NCBI GenBank assembly: GCA_023381755.1
Contig: JAMCUF010000013.1
Coordinates: forward strand, 1-46,031
Direction: 5' to 3'
DNA: 46,031 nt
Source: Deltaproteobacteria bacterium
Lineage (GTDB): Bacteria; SZUA-79; Acidulodesulfobacterales; Acidulodesulfobacteraceae
Under the pieces are notes generated by a model. That model worked only from the letters and a program-made list of their open reading frames with translations. It did no database searches and was not told the DNA's origin. Below are positions 10,464 through 19,913 of the stretch, in pieces. Position 1 is the first letter of the stretch; every line of letters begins with the position of its first letter. Both the position numbers and the translations under genes were made by a program.

Positions 10464-11477
10464 TTGACTAAAACCTTTGCAGTTTCAACGTCGGTCGGCT
10501 TATTATTTGTCATAGCCTTGATTTTTATCGTAGGTCCAAAAGGCATATTACAGATGATAAGCCATTTAAGTATTTTAGACTTTATGGCATTATTTTTTCT
10601 ATCCTATGCAGCGCTGTTTTTTTCGGCCCTTTCCTTTAACAATGCTCTGAATGTTTATGATGCCAAAGTAGATTTGAAAAATCTTGTAAATATCAAGTTA
10701 ATAGGCTATAGCACAAACTATATTGCTCCGTCGGGGATATTTGCCGGTTTTATCGGCGGCGATGCCGTCATGGCATTAATATTAAAAAAAAGAAGCGGAC
10801 TTGAATTCAAGAGGGGTTTTTCTGCGGGTCTCGCGGCTAAGGTACTAGAGTTTGCAGTATTTCTACTCTTTATTTACCTCGGGCTTATACTTGGTTTCAG
10901 GTATTTTTACCTGCCGCCGGAAATCTGGTTTTTTTTATTTGTTTCCGGCATATTTACCGGTGTCGTAACCCTTCTTTTTTTAATTAATCCCATTATAGAT
11001 AACAGATTTTTTACAAAAATATTGCAGTATTTGACGAGATTTAAAATCTTTAACAATGTAATATCCAGAATTTTAAAACATATAAACGATTTTGAAAAGG
11101 AGCTTCACCTGTTTTACGTAAAGGGCGTAAAGTATCTGTTTTTGAGCCTGTTTTTGAGCACTGCGGAGACCGTCGTCCTTGTTTTCCAAATATGGCTTCT
11201 CGTTCACTTTCTCGGAATTAATATGGGTTTTTCAAAGACGCTCCTTGTATTTTCCGTTTCGATGCTTGTATTTGCCTTGCCGCTCGCACCCGGTTCGGCA
11301 GGAACTTATGAGCTGTCGCAGGTCGGCCTTTTTGACATCCTGGGCTTAGGTTCGGATTTAGGCCTTACCTTCAGTCTTATAATGAGGGCGGTAAATTTGC
11401 TTATGGTTGCCATTTCTTTTTTCCTTGTTCCGCATTACGGCATACATTTTTTAAAAAAAAGCGAAGAGGATTCATGA
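10464..11477 (+). CDS. Lysylphosphatidylglycerol synthase TM-like / flippase family (UPF0104) membrane protein
   Basis: 337 aa, multiple TM helices; NIKLIGYSTNYIAPSGIFAGFIGGDAVMAL, PLAPGSAGTYELSQVGLF. Confidence 0.8.
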   Translation: MTKTFAVSTSVGLLFVIALIFIVGPKGILQMISHLSILDFMALFFLSYAALFFSALSFNNALNVYDAKVDLKNLVNIKLIGYSTNYIAPSGIFAGFIGGDAVMALILKKRSGLEFKRGFSAGLAAKVLEFAVFLLFIYLGLILGFRYFYLPPEIWFFLFVSGIFTGVVTLLFLINPIIDNRFFTKILQYLTRFKIFNNVISRILKHINDFEKELHLFYVKGVKYLFLSLFLSTAETVVLVFQIWLLVHFLGINMGFSKTLLVFSVSMLVFALPLAPGSAGTYELSQVGLFDILGLGSDLGLTFSLIMRAVNLLMVAISFFLVPHYGIHFLKKSEEDS

Positions 11478-11481
11478 AAAT

Positions 11482-12558
11482 ATGAAAATATTGTTTTCGT
11501 TATGCAGTTGGGGTTTAGGACATGCCACAAGGTCTCTTCCTATCTTAAGACGGCTTGTAAAAGATTCCCACGAGGTTATAATCTACACGTCCGGAAGGAG
11601 TTTGGCCTTATTGCAATCCGAACTTAAAGACGGTGTAAGGTTTATTGCTTCGGTGCCGTATCCCTCGCCTTATTCCGATAAAATAGGTTTTGCCTTCAGA
11701 TTTATAAAAACAGCTCCAAAGATAATTAAAATTATTAAGGAAGAAAACCTTGAAGTGGCAAAGATAGCCGCGGAGAACAAAGTCGGCCTGATAATCTCGG
11801 ATTCGAGATTCGGGTCGTACTCAAAAAGCCTGCCGTCATACCTGTTATTTCACCAGTTAAGATTTATAGCTCCTTTAAGGCTTTTGCCAGCAGAAATGGT
11901 AACCGAATTCTATAATCATAATCTGCAAAATAAGTTTGAAAAAATTATCGTTCCGGATTATGCCGAAAATTCGCTTTCGGGGGATTTATCGCATAATTTA
12001 AGATATTTCAAATCTGAAAAGATCGAATATATCGGCATTCTTTCCGATTATGAGATCTTGGATGTCAAACAGGATATTGATTACCTGTTTTCTATTTCCG
12101 GTCCGGAACCTACAAGGACGGTGCTTGAAGAAAAGCTCTTTTCGCAGCTTCCTCTTTTAAACGGCAGTAAAATTGCCGTTGCACTCGGAAAACCTGGTAA
12201 GTTTACCAAAGAGGTTATCGGCAATACGGTTATATATTCCTACCTCGAAAAAGCAAGGCGGGATGAGCTTATGAATAGGGCAAGGATAGTTGTTTCAAGG
12301 TCCGGATATACGACCGTTATGGATGTTGCCGAGATTAACAGAAATGCCCTTTTTATACCTACCCCCGGACAGACGGAACAGGTTTATCTGGCAAATCATT
12401 TAGAAAAGGCCGGGTTCTTTCATTCGGTAAAGCAAAGGAAATTAAAATTGGATAAGGATACAGGAGATGCCTTTAAATATAAAGGGTATTTTCCGCCGTG
12501 GAAAACAAAAGACAGCGTGGAAAGATTTCTTAATGCCGTAGGTCTGTCAAGGCAATAG
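11482..12558 (+). CDS. MurG/GT28-like glycosyltransferase family protein
   Basis: 358 aa; MKILFSLCSWGLGHATRSLPILRRL; C-terminal RARIVVSRSGYTTVMDVAEINRNALFIPTPGQTEQVYLANHLEKAG. Confidence 0.8.
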   Translation: MKILFSLCSWGLGHATRSLPILRRLVKDSHEVIIYTSGRSLALLQSELKDGVRFIASVPYPSPYSDKIGFAFRFIKTAPKIIKIIKEENLEVAKIAAENKVGLIISDSRFGSYSKSLPSYLLFHQLRFIAPLRLLPAEMVTEFYNHNLQNKFEKIIVPDYAENSLSGDLSHNLRYFKSEKIEYIGILSDYEILDVKQDIDYLFSISGPEPTRTVLEEKLFSQLPLLNGSKIAVALGKPGKFTKEVIGNTVIYSYLEKARRDELMNRARIVVSRSGYTTVMDVAEINRNALFIPTPGQTEQVYLANHLEKAGFFHSVKQRKLKLDKDTGDAFKYKGYFPPWKTKDSVERFLNAVGLSRQ

Positions 12559-12598
12559 CAAATATAGCATAAATAAATAACATAATTATTCTTTAAAA

Positions 12599-13330
12599 AT
12601 GGAGGAAGAAATTGTGGTTTCGATAATTATACCTGCCCATGAAGAAGAAAAGTATATAGGAATATCCATCGAAAGGCTATTAAATCAAAACGGAGTTGTT
12701 TTTATAGGAAAGAATGAAAATCCGGCGGATTTTCCAGCTAAAGATAGGACAATTTGCGATCTTACGGTTGTCGTTACAAGCGGGCAGGATAATACCGAAG
12801 GGGTTGTTGCCAAATATCAGAAGGTAAATCTTATTTCGGGTAATTTTAGTGGCGTGTCGGAGGCAAGAAATATCGGCGCCGATGTATCGAGGGGAGATAT
12901 TTTTTTGTTTCTGGATGCCGATACGCTTTTAAACGACGGCTTTATTAAACGGCTTGACGGCTTTAAGGACAGGAGAAATTTTATCGGAACTTCAAGACTT
13001 TTACCAGATATTGACACCTTTAAAGCAAGGATTTTCATGTTTTGCAATAATATAGCCCATATAATATCGAGAACATCCATGGCTTTGATATTTTGCCACA
13101 GGGATGTGTATAAAGGGATTGGCGGTTTTGACGAAGGTATGCCGGCGGGTGAAGACCTTAAGTTTATAAGCATTGCGTTAAAAAACGGGGCACGGTTTAG
13201 ATACTTAGGGGATATTAGCGCGATAACATCTATGAGGAGATTTGAGACGAACGGCTATATTAAAACCGCGATAGAATGGATGGGAGGCTATTTCTTTAAG
13301 CCGTCCGAACATTATGATGTGGTAAGATAG
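12599..13330 (+). CDS. Family 2 glycosyltransferase
   Basis: VSIIIPAHEEEKYIGISIERLL; GVSEARNIGADVSRGDIFLFLDADTLL; GGFDEGMPAGEDLKF. Confidence 0.87.
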   Translation: MEEEIVVSIIIPAHEEEKYIGISIERLLNQNGVVFIGKNENPADFPAKDRTICDLTVVVTSGQDNTEGVVAKYQKVNLISGNFSGVSEARNIGADVSRGDIFLFLDADTLLNDGFIKRLDGFKDRRNFIGTSRLLPDIDTFKARIFMFCNNIAHIISRTSMALIFCHRDVYKGIGGFDEGMPAGEDLKFISIALKNGARFRYLGDISAITSMRRFETNGYIKTAIEWMGGYFFKPSEHYDVVR

Positions 13331-13447
13331 GACAACTTTTTCATTGCCAAAAAAAACGATATGGTATAACATCGTAAAGATATTTTAAAGAAAAATTAAA
13401 GTATTTTCGTTTTCGTATTTTATTTTATAAAGTAAAGAGGGCGCATT

Positions 13448-14485
13448 ATGTTTATTGACAATTTAATTGGGTTATTCAGCAACGATTTGGCGGTTGATCT
13501 TGGTACCGCAAATACGCTTATTTATGTTAAAGATAAGGGCGTTGTTTCAAACGAGCCGTCCGTTGTGGCGGTTCATATCGATTTGCATGGAGTAAGAAAG
13601 ATTCTTTCCGTGGGAAAAGACGCTAAAAAAATGCTTGGCAGAACGCCCGGAAACATTATTGCGATTAGGCCTATGAAAGACGGCGTCATTGCCGATTTTG
13701 AAGTTGTCGAGGCCATGCTTAAATATTTTATACGAAAGATTCATAACAGAAAGACCATGATAAGACCGCGGGTTATCGTAGCAATTCCCTCAGGTATTAC
13801 CGCCGTTGAAAGAAGGGCCGTCAAGGAGTCGGTTGAAGCCGCCGGGGCAAGGACTGTTTATCTTCTGGAAGAACCGGTTGCCGCAGCCGTTGGAGCGGGA
13901 CTTCCAATTACGGAAGCCGCCGGGAATATGATAGTAGATATCGGGGGCGGCACAACGGAGGTTGCGGTCATTTCTATGTCCGGCATAGTTTATGCAAAAT
14001 CATTAAGGGTTGGTGGAGATAAGATAGATGATGCTATCATACAATATGTTAAAAAAAAGTATAACCTGCTTATAGGGGATAGAACCGCCGAGCTCGTAAA
14101 AATAACGATAGGAACAGTTTATCCCGTCGAGGAAGAATCAAAAATGAGTATAAAAGGGAGGGACTTAGTTAGCGGAATACCTAAAATTGTTGAGATAATA
14201 TCATCGGAGGTATTGGAGGCAATATCGGAACCCGTGGGTCAGATAATAGATGCGATAAAAGCCACCCTTGAAAATATACCCCCTGAGCTTTCGTCGGATA
14301 TTGTGGACAGAGGGATTGTTCTTGCAGGGGGCGGAGCCCTTTTAAAAAATATCGATGTCCTTATAAGGGAACATACCGAACTTCCGGTAATAATAGCCGA
14401 TGACCCGCTTACATGCGTAGTAAGGGGTGCGGGTAAAGCATTAAGCGAAATCAATATGTTGAAAGATATAATGCTTGAGAATTAG
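13448..14485 (+). CDS. mreB: Rod shape-determining protein MreB
   Basis: 345 aa; DLAVDLGTANTLIYVKDKGVVSNEPSVVA, MIVDIGGGTTEVAVISMSG, GIVLAGGGALLKNID. Confidence 0.97.
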   Translation: MFIDNLIGLFSNDLAVDLGTANTLIYVKDKGVVSNEPSVVAVHIDLHGVRKILSVGKDAKKMLGRTPGNIIAIRPMKDGVIADFEVVEAMLKYFIRKIHNRKTMIRPRVIVAIPSGITAVERRAVKESVEAAGARTVYLLEEPVAAAVGAGLPITEAAGNMIVDIGGGTTEVAVISMSGIVYAKSLRVGGDKIDDAIIQYVKKKYNLLIGDRTAELVKITIGTVYPVEEESKMSIKGRDLVSGIPKIVEIISSEVLEAISEPVGQIIDAIKATLENIPPELSSDIVDRGIVLAGGGALLKNIDVLIREHTELPVIIADDPLTCVVRGAGKALSEINMLKDIMLEN

Positions 14486-14487
14486 TT

Positions 14488-15312
14488 GTGGGAAAATTTT
14501 TTAAAAATGTAAAGATTAAAAAATATAAGGATGCAATAGCCCTGTTTGCAGTAATTGCAATATCCGTTTTGCTGTATATTTTATCCGTTAACGGATTTAA
14601 ATCCGGCGGTTTATTTTCTAATTTTATAAACAATTCTTTGTATAATGCATATAAAGTGGCAGACTATCCCATAGGTGTTCTTGAAAAATTATATGCGAAT
14701 TACTTAAATCTCTTATCGCTTAAAAGAGATAACTCGTTACTTAAAGCCAGAATAAAAATCATTAAGTATAAATTAGACAAATATAAGGCTTATCGGATAG
14801 AAAATGAAAAACTTAAGGCCCTTTTGTTTTTAAAGGATACTATTGCCAAAAAATCCATTCCGGCTACCGTTACGCTTCACGGAATAGAGGGCTGGTTAGA
14901 CAGCTTTTATATAAACAAAGGAAAAAAAGACGGGGTTAAAGTGGGAGAGGGGGTTATTTCCTATAGCGGAATTGTTGGAAGGGTTGTTTACGATGGGAAT
15001 AGTCGCTCCGAAGTTATTCCCGTTACTAATCCTAAATGTGTTGTTTCCGTAGTGGATGCAAATACCGGCACTCTCGGCATAGCTCAGGGGTTTGGAGACG
15101 GCTATCTTAAAATGCGCTTTGTGTTTAATTCCCAAAAAGTCAATGTAGGCGATGAAATTTTAACCTCGGGATTGGGGGGGATTTTTACTTCCGGTATAAA
15201 GGTCGGCAAGGTATTTTCGGTAAAGAAGAAAGGATACAAAATATTTCAAAGAATAACGATAGTTCCCCATAAAAACTTATTTAATGCCAAACATGTACTT
15301 GTCGAAGAATAA
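14488..15312 (+). CDS. mreC: Rod shape-determining protein MreC
   Basis: 274 aa, N-terminal TM, coiled coil, VTLHGIEGWLDSFYINKGKKDGVKVGEGVIS...GIVGRVV; follows mreB. Confidence 0.92.
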   Translation: MGKFFKNVKIKKYKDAIALFAVIAISVLLYILSVNGFKSGGLFSNFINNSLYNAYKVADYPIGVLEKLYANYLNLLSLKRDNSLLKARIKIIKYKLDKYKAYRIENEKLKALLFLKDTIAKKSIPATVTLHGIEGWLDSFYINKGKKDGVKVGEGVISYSGIVGRVVYDGNSRSEVIPVTNPKCVVSVVDANTGTLGIAQGFGDGYLKMRFVFNSQKVNVGDEILTSGLGGIFTSGIKVGKVFSVKKKGYKIFQRITIVPHKNLFNAKHVLVEE

Positions 15313-15829
15313 TGCGGCAGAATATATTTGCATATTTTGTTTTTCCTTGTTTTTAATACTTATGTCTTTGGTGCTGAGGGGTAATTTTCATGCGACCAAT
15401 ATTCTTCCGAACATGCCCCTCATAGCATTAATATATATTTCGGCATATATAGATGTCTATCCCGGCGCCGCATTATCTTATCTGATATTTTATATTTACG
15501 GCTCTATGACGGCTTTAAATCCTGCGGTTTTCCCCCTTGCAGGGATTGTTTCTTATGCCGTTTCTTATATTTTATGGCGGAAAGTTTCATCAAAAAATGG
15601 GGTAAACGAGATTTTAATAACATTTTTGTCATCCACAATTTATTACCTTATGCTTTTTTTAATAGTTTTTTACTCTTTAGGCATGCATTTTAATTACTGG
15701 AATTTTTTTCTTTTCTACAGCCTTCCGGTATCCATAATTACTTCATTAATTTCGCCGTTGCTATTTTTTATTTTTAAAAAAATTGGTTACAAGAACTTTT
15801 TAAAAAGAAATAGAATAATTCTGGATTAG
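15284..15829 (+). CDS. mreD: Rod shape-determining protein MreD
   Basis: 181 aa polytopic membrane protein overlapping the end of mreC. Confidence 0.8.
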   Translation: MPNMYLSKNNAAEYICIFCFSLFLILMSLVLRGNFHATNILPNMPLIALIYISAYIDVYPGAALSYLIFYIYGSMTALNPAVFPLAGIVSYAVSYILWRKVSSKNGVNEILITFLSSTIYYLMLFLIVFYSLGMHFNYWNFFLFYSLPVSIITSLISPLLFFIFKKIGYKNFLKRNRIILD

Positions 15830-15965
15830 CATTGCCCAATTTTTTATTTGCATAAAATTTTATTGGCATATAAAATAAGACTGTATGTAATTTATTTTAT
15901 TTTGGTAACGGCCGTAAAACCGGTAACGGATAAAAGTTTTTATTTTTAAGGGGTTTTAAAACATT

Positions 15966-17009
15966 ATGCTGGATTTTTTGAGGAGATTTTATGCCTCCAC
16001 TGTGGGCAAGATTATTACGATCCTTGTGGGGGTGCTGTTTGTTGTGGGGTTTAGTTTTCTTCCGTATATTATTGGCGGAGGCGGAGAAATTTCATCCCAG
16101 GATGTTGCCACCGTGGGCGGAAAAGGGATCTCCACGGATCAGTTTAATAGTTATTACGGGTCACTTGAAAATGAATATGAACGTTTATACGGCAATAAAT
16201 TAAACCGCAAACAGTTAAAAGAGCTAAATCTATCGGGGGCGGCGCTATCTTCGTTAATTGCCGACAAAGTCCTTGAATCCAAAACAGGCGTATTTGGAAT
16301 TTATGTCTCCGCAGGTTTTATAGCAAGAAATATCGCATTATTCCCTTCATTTCAAAAAAACGGAGAGTTTAGCAATAAACTATTTAACTCTGTTTTATTA
16401 GCTAATCACACTACCCCCGCCGACTTTGAAAAGTCATATAAATCACAAATAGCAAGGTCTTATATCAGAAGGGCAATCGAGGAATCTTTCAGTATGGCGG
16501 ATGGACAGTTTTTAGATAACTACAAAATAGACAATAAATCAGTTGCTTTCAAGATTGCGCTTTTTAAATCCCTCACGGGTGCCGGTAGTTTTCTTAAAAG
16601 GGTTATTTTATCCGATAATAATTTTAAAGGATTAGCAAAAGAATTTAAGGGAACATTGGAATCCGTTCCGTTATACTCCGAAACCGGTTTTGTTAAATCA
16701 AGTTATTTTAAAAAATACGGTTTGAATGAAAGTGTATTGAAGGCTATTTTTTCAACACCCGCCAATGTTGTGATAAGCAAGGTTTTTCCAGTAAAATCAG
16801 AATTTGCCGTGATTAAAATATCGAGTGTTTATTTTCCAAAATATATTAATGTAAATATTAATAAAAACAAAAAAAATACGATGTTGAAACAAAAGAAAGC
16901 GTACGCAATGCAAGAGGAACAGGAATTTTTATATAATTATGTAAATTATCTTGAATCTAAAGCGGATATTAAGATAAACAAAAATGCGCTGGCCGCTTTT
17001 CATTTTTAA
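15966..17009 (+). CDS. PpiD/SurA-N-like membrane-anchored chaperone lacking a recognisable parvulin domain
   Basis: MLDFLRRFYASTVGKIITILVGVLFVVGFSF anchor, DVATVGGKGISTDQFNSYY, then SurA_N-like helices; no clear rotamase motifs. Confidence 0.65.
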   Translation: MLDFLRRFYASTVGKIITILVGVLFVVGFSFLPYIIGGGGEISSQDVATVGGKGISTDQFNSYYGSLENEYERLYGNKLNRKQLKELNLSGAALSSLIADKVLESKTGVFGIYVSAGFIARNIALFPSFQKNGEFSNKLFNSVLLANHTTPADFEKSYKSQIARSYIRRAIEESFSMADGQFLDNYKIDNKSVAFKIALFKSLTGAGSFLKRVILSDNNFKGLAKEFKGTLESVPLYSETGFVKSSYFKKYGLNESVLKAIFSTPANVVISKVFPVKSEFAVIKISSVYFPKYINVNINKNKKNTMLKQKKAYAMQEEQEFLYNYVNYLESKADIKINKNALAAFHF

Positions 17010-17014
17010 TTAAT

Positions 17015-17800
17015 ATGATAAATGTCTTAAAAAATAAGATAAACAGTCTCGAAAAAGTGATAAAAAAGGCGAAAAAGATTGCCGTTGCATTTAGCGGCGG
17101 GATAGATTCAACTTTTTTATTATTTATGTCAAAAAAGGTTCTTGGCAACAAAAATGTCATTGCCATTACCGGGAATTCCTTTGCTATGCCAGAAAAGGAG
17201 CTTAGTTTTTGCAAAGAAAGGGCAAGGGAACTTGAAATACAACATATAGTGGTCAGGACTTCAGAGTTTCTGGAAGAATCTTATATTAAAAACGACAGGA
17301 TGAGGTGTTATTTCTGCAAAATTTCGTTATTTAAAACGATAATGCCTTATATCCCCAAAACGTACAGCATAGCGGTTGGAACCAATGCGGACGACGTCTC
17401 AACGGCAAACGACAGGCCGGATATAATCGCGGAAAGAGAATTCGGTGTTTTATCCCCGTTGCAGGAGGCCTCTTTTTGCAAGTCGGATATAAGGCGGGTG
17501 TCTGAGTTTTTCGGCATAGATATTTGGGATAAGCCTCAAACGACATGCCTTGCGGTAAGAATACCTTTTGGAAGTACAATAACGCAGGATAAAATCAAAA
17601 TGATTGCCGGAGCGGAGGAAATTTTAGCGAAAAATGGTTTTAAGGAGGCTAAGGTCCGCCACTACGGTAAACTTGCCAAAATAGACGTGCCTAAGGAGCA
17701 TGTGGCATCACTTTTCGAATTAGGTTCCATCGGCAACTTAGTGAAAGAGATTAAAGGTATCGGCTTTAGATATGTTGCGATAGACCCACAAGGTTATTAA
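17015..17800 (+). CDS. larE: LarE-type ATP-dependent sacrificial sulfur transferase
   Basis: PP-loop AVAFSGGIDSTFLL; RCYFCK; PQTTCLAVRIPFGSTIT; VRHYGKLAKIDVP. Confidence 0.9.
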   Translation: MINVLKNKINSLEKVIKKAKKIAVAFSGGIDSTFLLFMSKKVLGNKNVIAITGNSFAMPEKELSFCKERARELEIQHIVVRTSEFLEESYIKNDRMRCYFCKISLFKTIMPYIPKTYSIAVGTNADDVSTANDRPDIIAEREFGVLSPLQEASFCKSDIRRVSEFFGIDIWDKPQTTCLAVRIPFGSTITQDKIKMIAGAEEILAKNGFKEAKVRHYGKLAKIDVPKEHVASLFELGSIGNLVKEIKGIGFRYVAIDPQGY

Positions 17801-17802
17801 AC

Positions 17803-17916
17803 ATGCGATCCTGCCTTATAGAAGACAAAGAATACTTGCATCCAAATGGTTTATTCGCAATGAACCAGCAAAAATTTTATGTAATCAAAAAGGGTCATGT
17901 CATCATTATACAATGA
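17803..17916 (+). CDS. Candidate 37-aa ORF overlapping mrdA start
   Basis: MRSCLIEDKEYLHPNGLFAMNQQKFYVIKKGHVIIIQ*, read directly; too short for the ORF track. Confidence 0.25.
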   Translation: MRSCLIEDKEYLHPNGLFAMNQQKFYVIKKGHVIIIQ

Positions 17917-19798
17917 AGGCGGAATATTAAAAGGGCAAAAAAACAGGATTAATTTATTGGCTATAATATTTACCCTGTTAACTTTTATTTTAATAGTCAG
18001 GTTGGTTTATTTGCAGGTAATTAAAGGCGATTATTATTATAAGCTGGCAGAGAATAATGCCACCAGGGTTATATATCTCACAGCTCCAAGGGGTAATATA
18101 CTTTCAAGCGGAGGTAAAATTTTTGTAGATGACGAATCTTCATTTAATATTGCAATTACCCTTGCGCATATAAAGGATTTAAAAACAGAATTAGTATTTT
18201 TAGCGAGGTTAATGCATGAAAATTATAATAAGCTTTTAAAGACGGTCGAAAAAGAAAAATTTTTACCCACCTACGAGCCGATTATTCTTATGCGCAATAT
18301 TTCGGTTAAAGAATTATCGAGGTTTGAGGTAAATAAGATATTTCTGCCCGGTTTTTTTATCGCTAAGATTCCGATAAGGCACTATCCTTATAAAAAAATC
18401 GGCGCCCAGGTTTTTGGATATGTCGGGCCTGTTTCATCCTTCCAACTTAAAGAAAAAAAATACGATTATCTTAATTCTTCCGATATTATCGGCGAAACTG
18501 GGATAGAATATTATTACCAAAAATATTTGCGGGGCAAAGACGGGGGAGAACGGGTTGTTGTAAATTCCCGTGGCGAACCTATCGGTAAAATTATTATCAA
18601 AAAGCCCGTTATGGGGGCAAATCTATACACAACCCTTGATTTACCTTTGGAAAGGCTTGCGTATAAACTTATGAAAACAAGGGAAGGGGCGGTAATCGCC
18701 ATGAATCCGAACAACGGAAAGATACTTGCCATGGTTTCCACCCCTTCTTTTAATCCGTTTTACTTTTCCGAAGGGATTAGCCAAAAGCGCTGGGATAAAA
18801 TTATAAAAAACGACCAACATCCCTTAGAAAACAAAGCTATCCAGAATGCGCTTGCACCAGGCTCTACTTTTAAGGTGGTAGGCGCTTTGGCAGCCCTTTC
18901 TTTGCATTTAATAACACCAAAAGAAAAAATTTATTCCGGTTCCAGCTTTAAATTGGGCAATGCCGTTTTTTACAATTGGAACCCTAACCAGAACTCTAAA
19001 GTAAATCTTTACAGGGCAATCGCGGAATCTGTCGATACGTATTTCTATCACCTGGGGGCAAAAATGCGCATTGATAAGCTGGCAAGCTATGCGTTTAAGC
19101 TTGGTTTCGGAAAAAAAACGGGAATAGACCTGCCCGGTGAAATCCCCGGTTTCATACCGACAAGGCAGCTTGTTTATAAAATATATCACAGTCATTGGTA
19201 TAAAGGTTCCACCCTTTCGGCAATTATCGGACAAAGCTATGACATTGTCACCCCTATTCAGCTTATAACGGCATACAGCGCTATTGCCAACGGCGGAAAT
19301 TTATACAGGCCTTATTTATTAAAAAAAATCGTATCACAGAAAGGCAAGGTTTTAAAAAAAATGGCGCCGGAGCTTGTCAAACATGTAAGTATTAAAAAAA
19401 GTTATTTGAGGGTGGTAAAAAAGGGACTTTGCGATGCCGTAAACAAAAACTACGGGACTGCGGTAAACGGCAGAATTAACGGTGTAACTTTTTGCGGAAA
19501 AACCGGAACTGCGCAGATTATATCAAAAACTTACTCGATTTACGATATTAAAAAGATACCGAGAAAATACAGGGATAATGCCTGGTTTGTCGGATTTGCC
19601 CCGCTTAAAAATCCCCAAATAGCCGTCGTTGTTTTAGATATGCATGCAAGTTTTATGGGTGCAAATGCGGCGGTTATCGCAAAGGAAATCGTCGAAAAAT
19701 ATTTAGAGCAAAAAGGCTTGTGGAAACCGCCAGTCCGTAGAAAAGTTAACGGTAAGGGCAAGAGCGGGATGCCGAGTTTTATCTATACAAACTTTTAA
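17897..19798 (+). CDS. mrdA: Penicillin-binding protein 2 (elongasome transpeptidase)
   Basis: 633 aa; PBP dimer domain, SxxK in APGSTFKVVGAL, SxD in AESVDTYFYHLG, KTG in CGKTGTAQI. Confidence 0.95.
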   Translation: MSSLYNEGGILKGQKNRINLLAIIFTLLTFILIVRLVYLQVIKGDYYYKLAENNATRVIYLTAPRGNILSSGGKIFVDDESSFNIAITLAHIKDLKTELVFLARLMHENYNKLLKTVEKEKFLPTYEPIILMRNISVKELSRFEVNKIFLPGFFIAKIPIRHYPYKKIGAQVFGYVGPVSSFQLKEKKYDYLNSSDIIGETGIEYYYQKYLRGKDGGERVVVNSRGEPIGKIIIKKPVMGANLYTTLDLPLERLAYKLMKTREGAVIAMNPNNGKILAMVSTPSFNPFYFSEGISQKRWDKIIKNDQHPLENKAIQNALAPGSTFKVVGALAALSLHLITPKEKIYSGSSFKLGNAVFYNWNPNQNSKVNLYRAIAESVDTYFYHLGAKMRIDKLASYAFKLGFGKKTGIDLPGEIPGFIPTRQLVYKIYHSHWYKGSTLSAIIGQSYDIVTPIQLITAYSAIANGGNLYRPYLLKKIVSQKGKVLKKMAPELVKHVSIKKSYLRVVKKGLCDAVNKNYGTAVNGRINGVTFCGKTGTAQIISKTYSIYDIKKIPRKYRDNAWFVGFAPLKNPQIAVVVLDMHASFMGANAAVIAKEIVEKYLEQKGLWKPPVRRKVNGKGKSGMPSFIYTNF

Positions 19799-19800
19799 TT

Positions 19801-19830
19801 TTATAGAATGGATTTTTATAGAATGGATTT
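19801..19830. repeat. Tandem 15-bp direct repeat TTATAGAATGGATTT x2 in rodA leader
   Basis: Perfect repeat 19801-19815 and 19816-19830. Confidence 0.92.
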
Positions 19831-19913
19831 CCGCCGCATCTTCGCCTGCGCGTCTGTAAACAAAATACATGCCGCCGGTGCGGGTAAAAATGCCGGCTGC
19901 GGGGTAAGGCAAT

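Noticed and set aside
10464-13330. Novel envelope biosynthesis island
   Set aside because: The LPG-synthase-like membrane protein and two glycosyltransferases are individually common families; nothing in the sequence shows a distinct new system.
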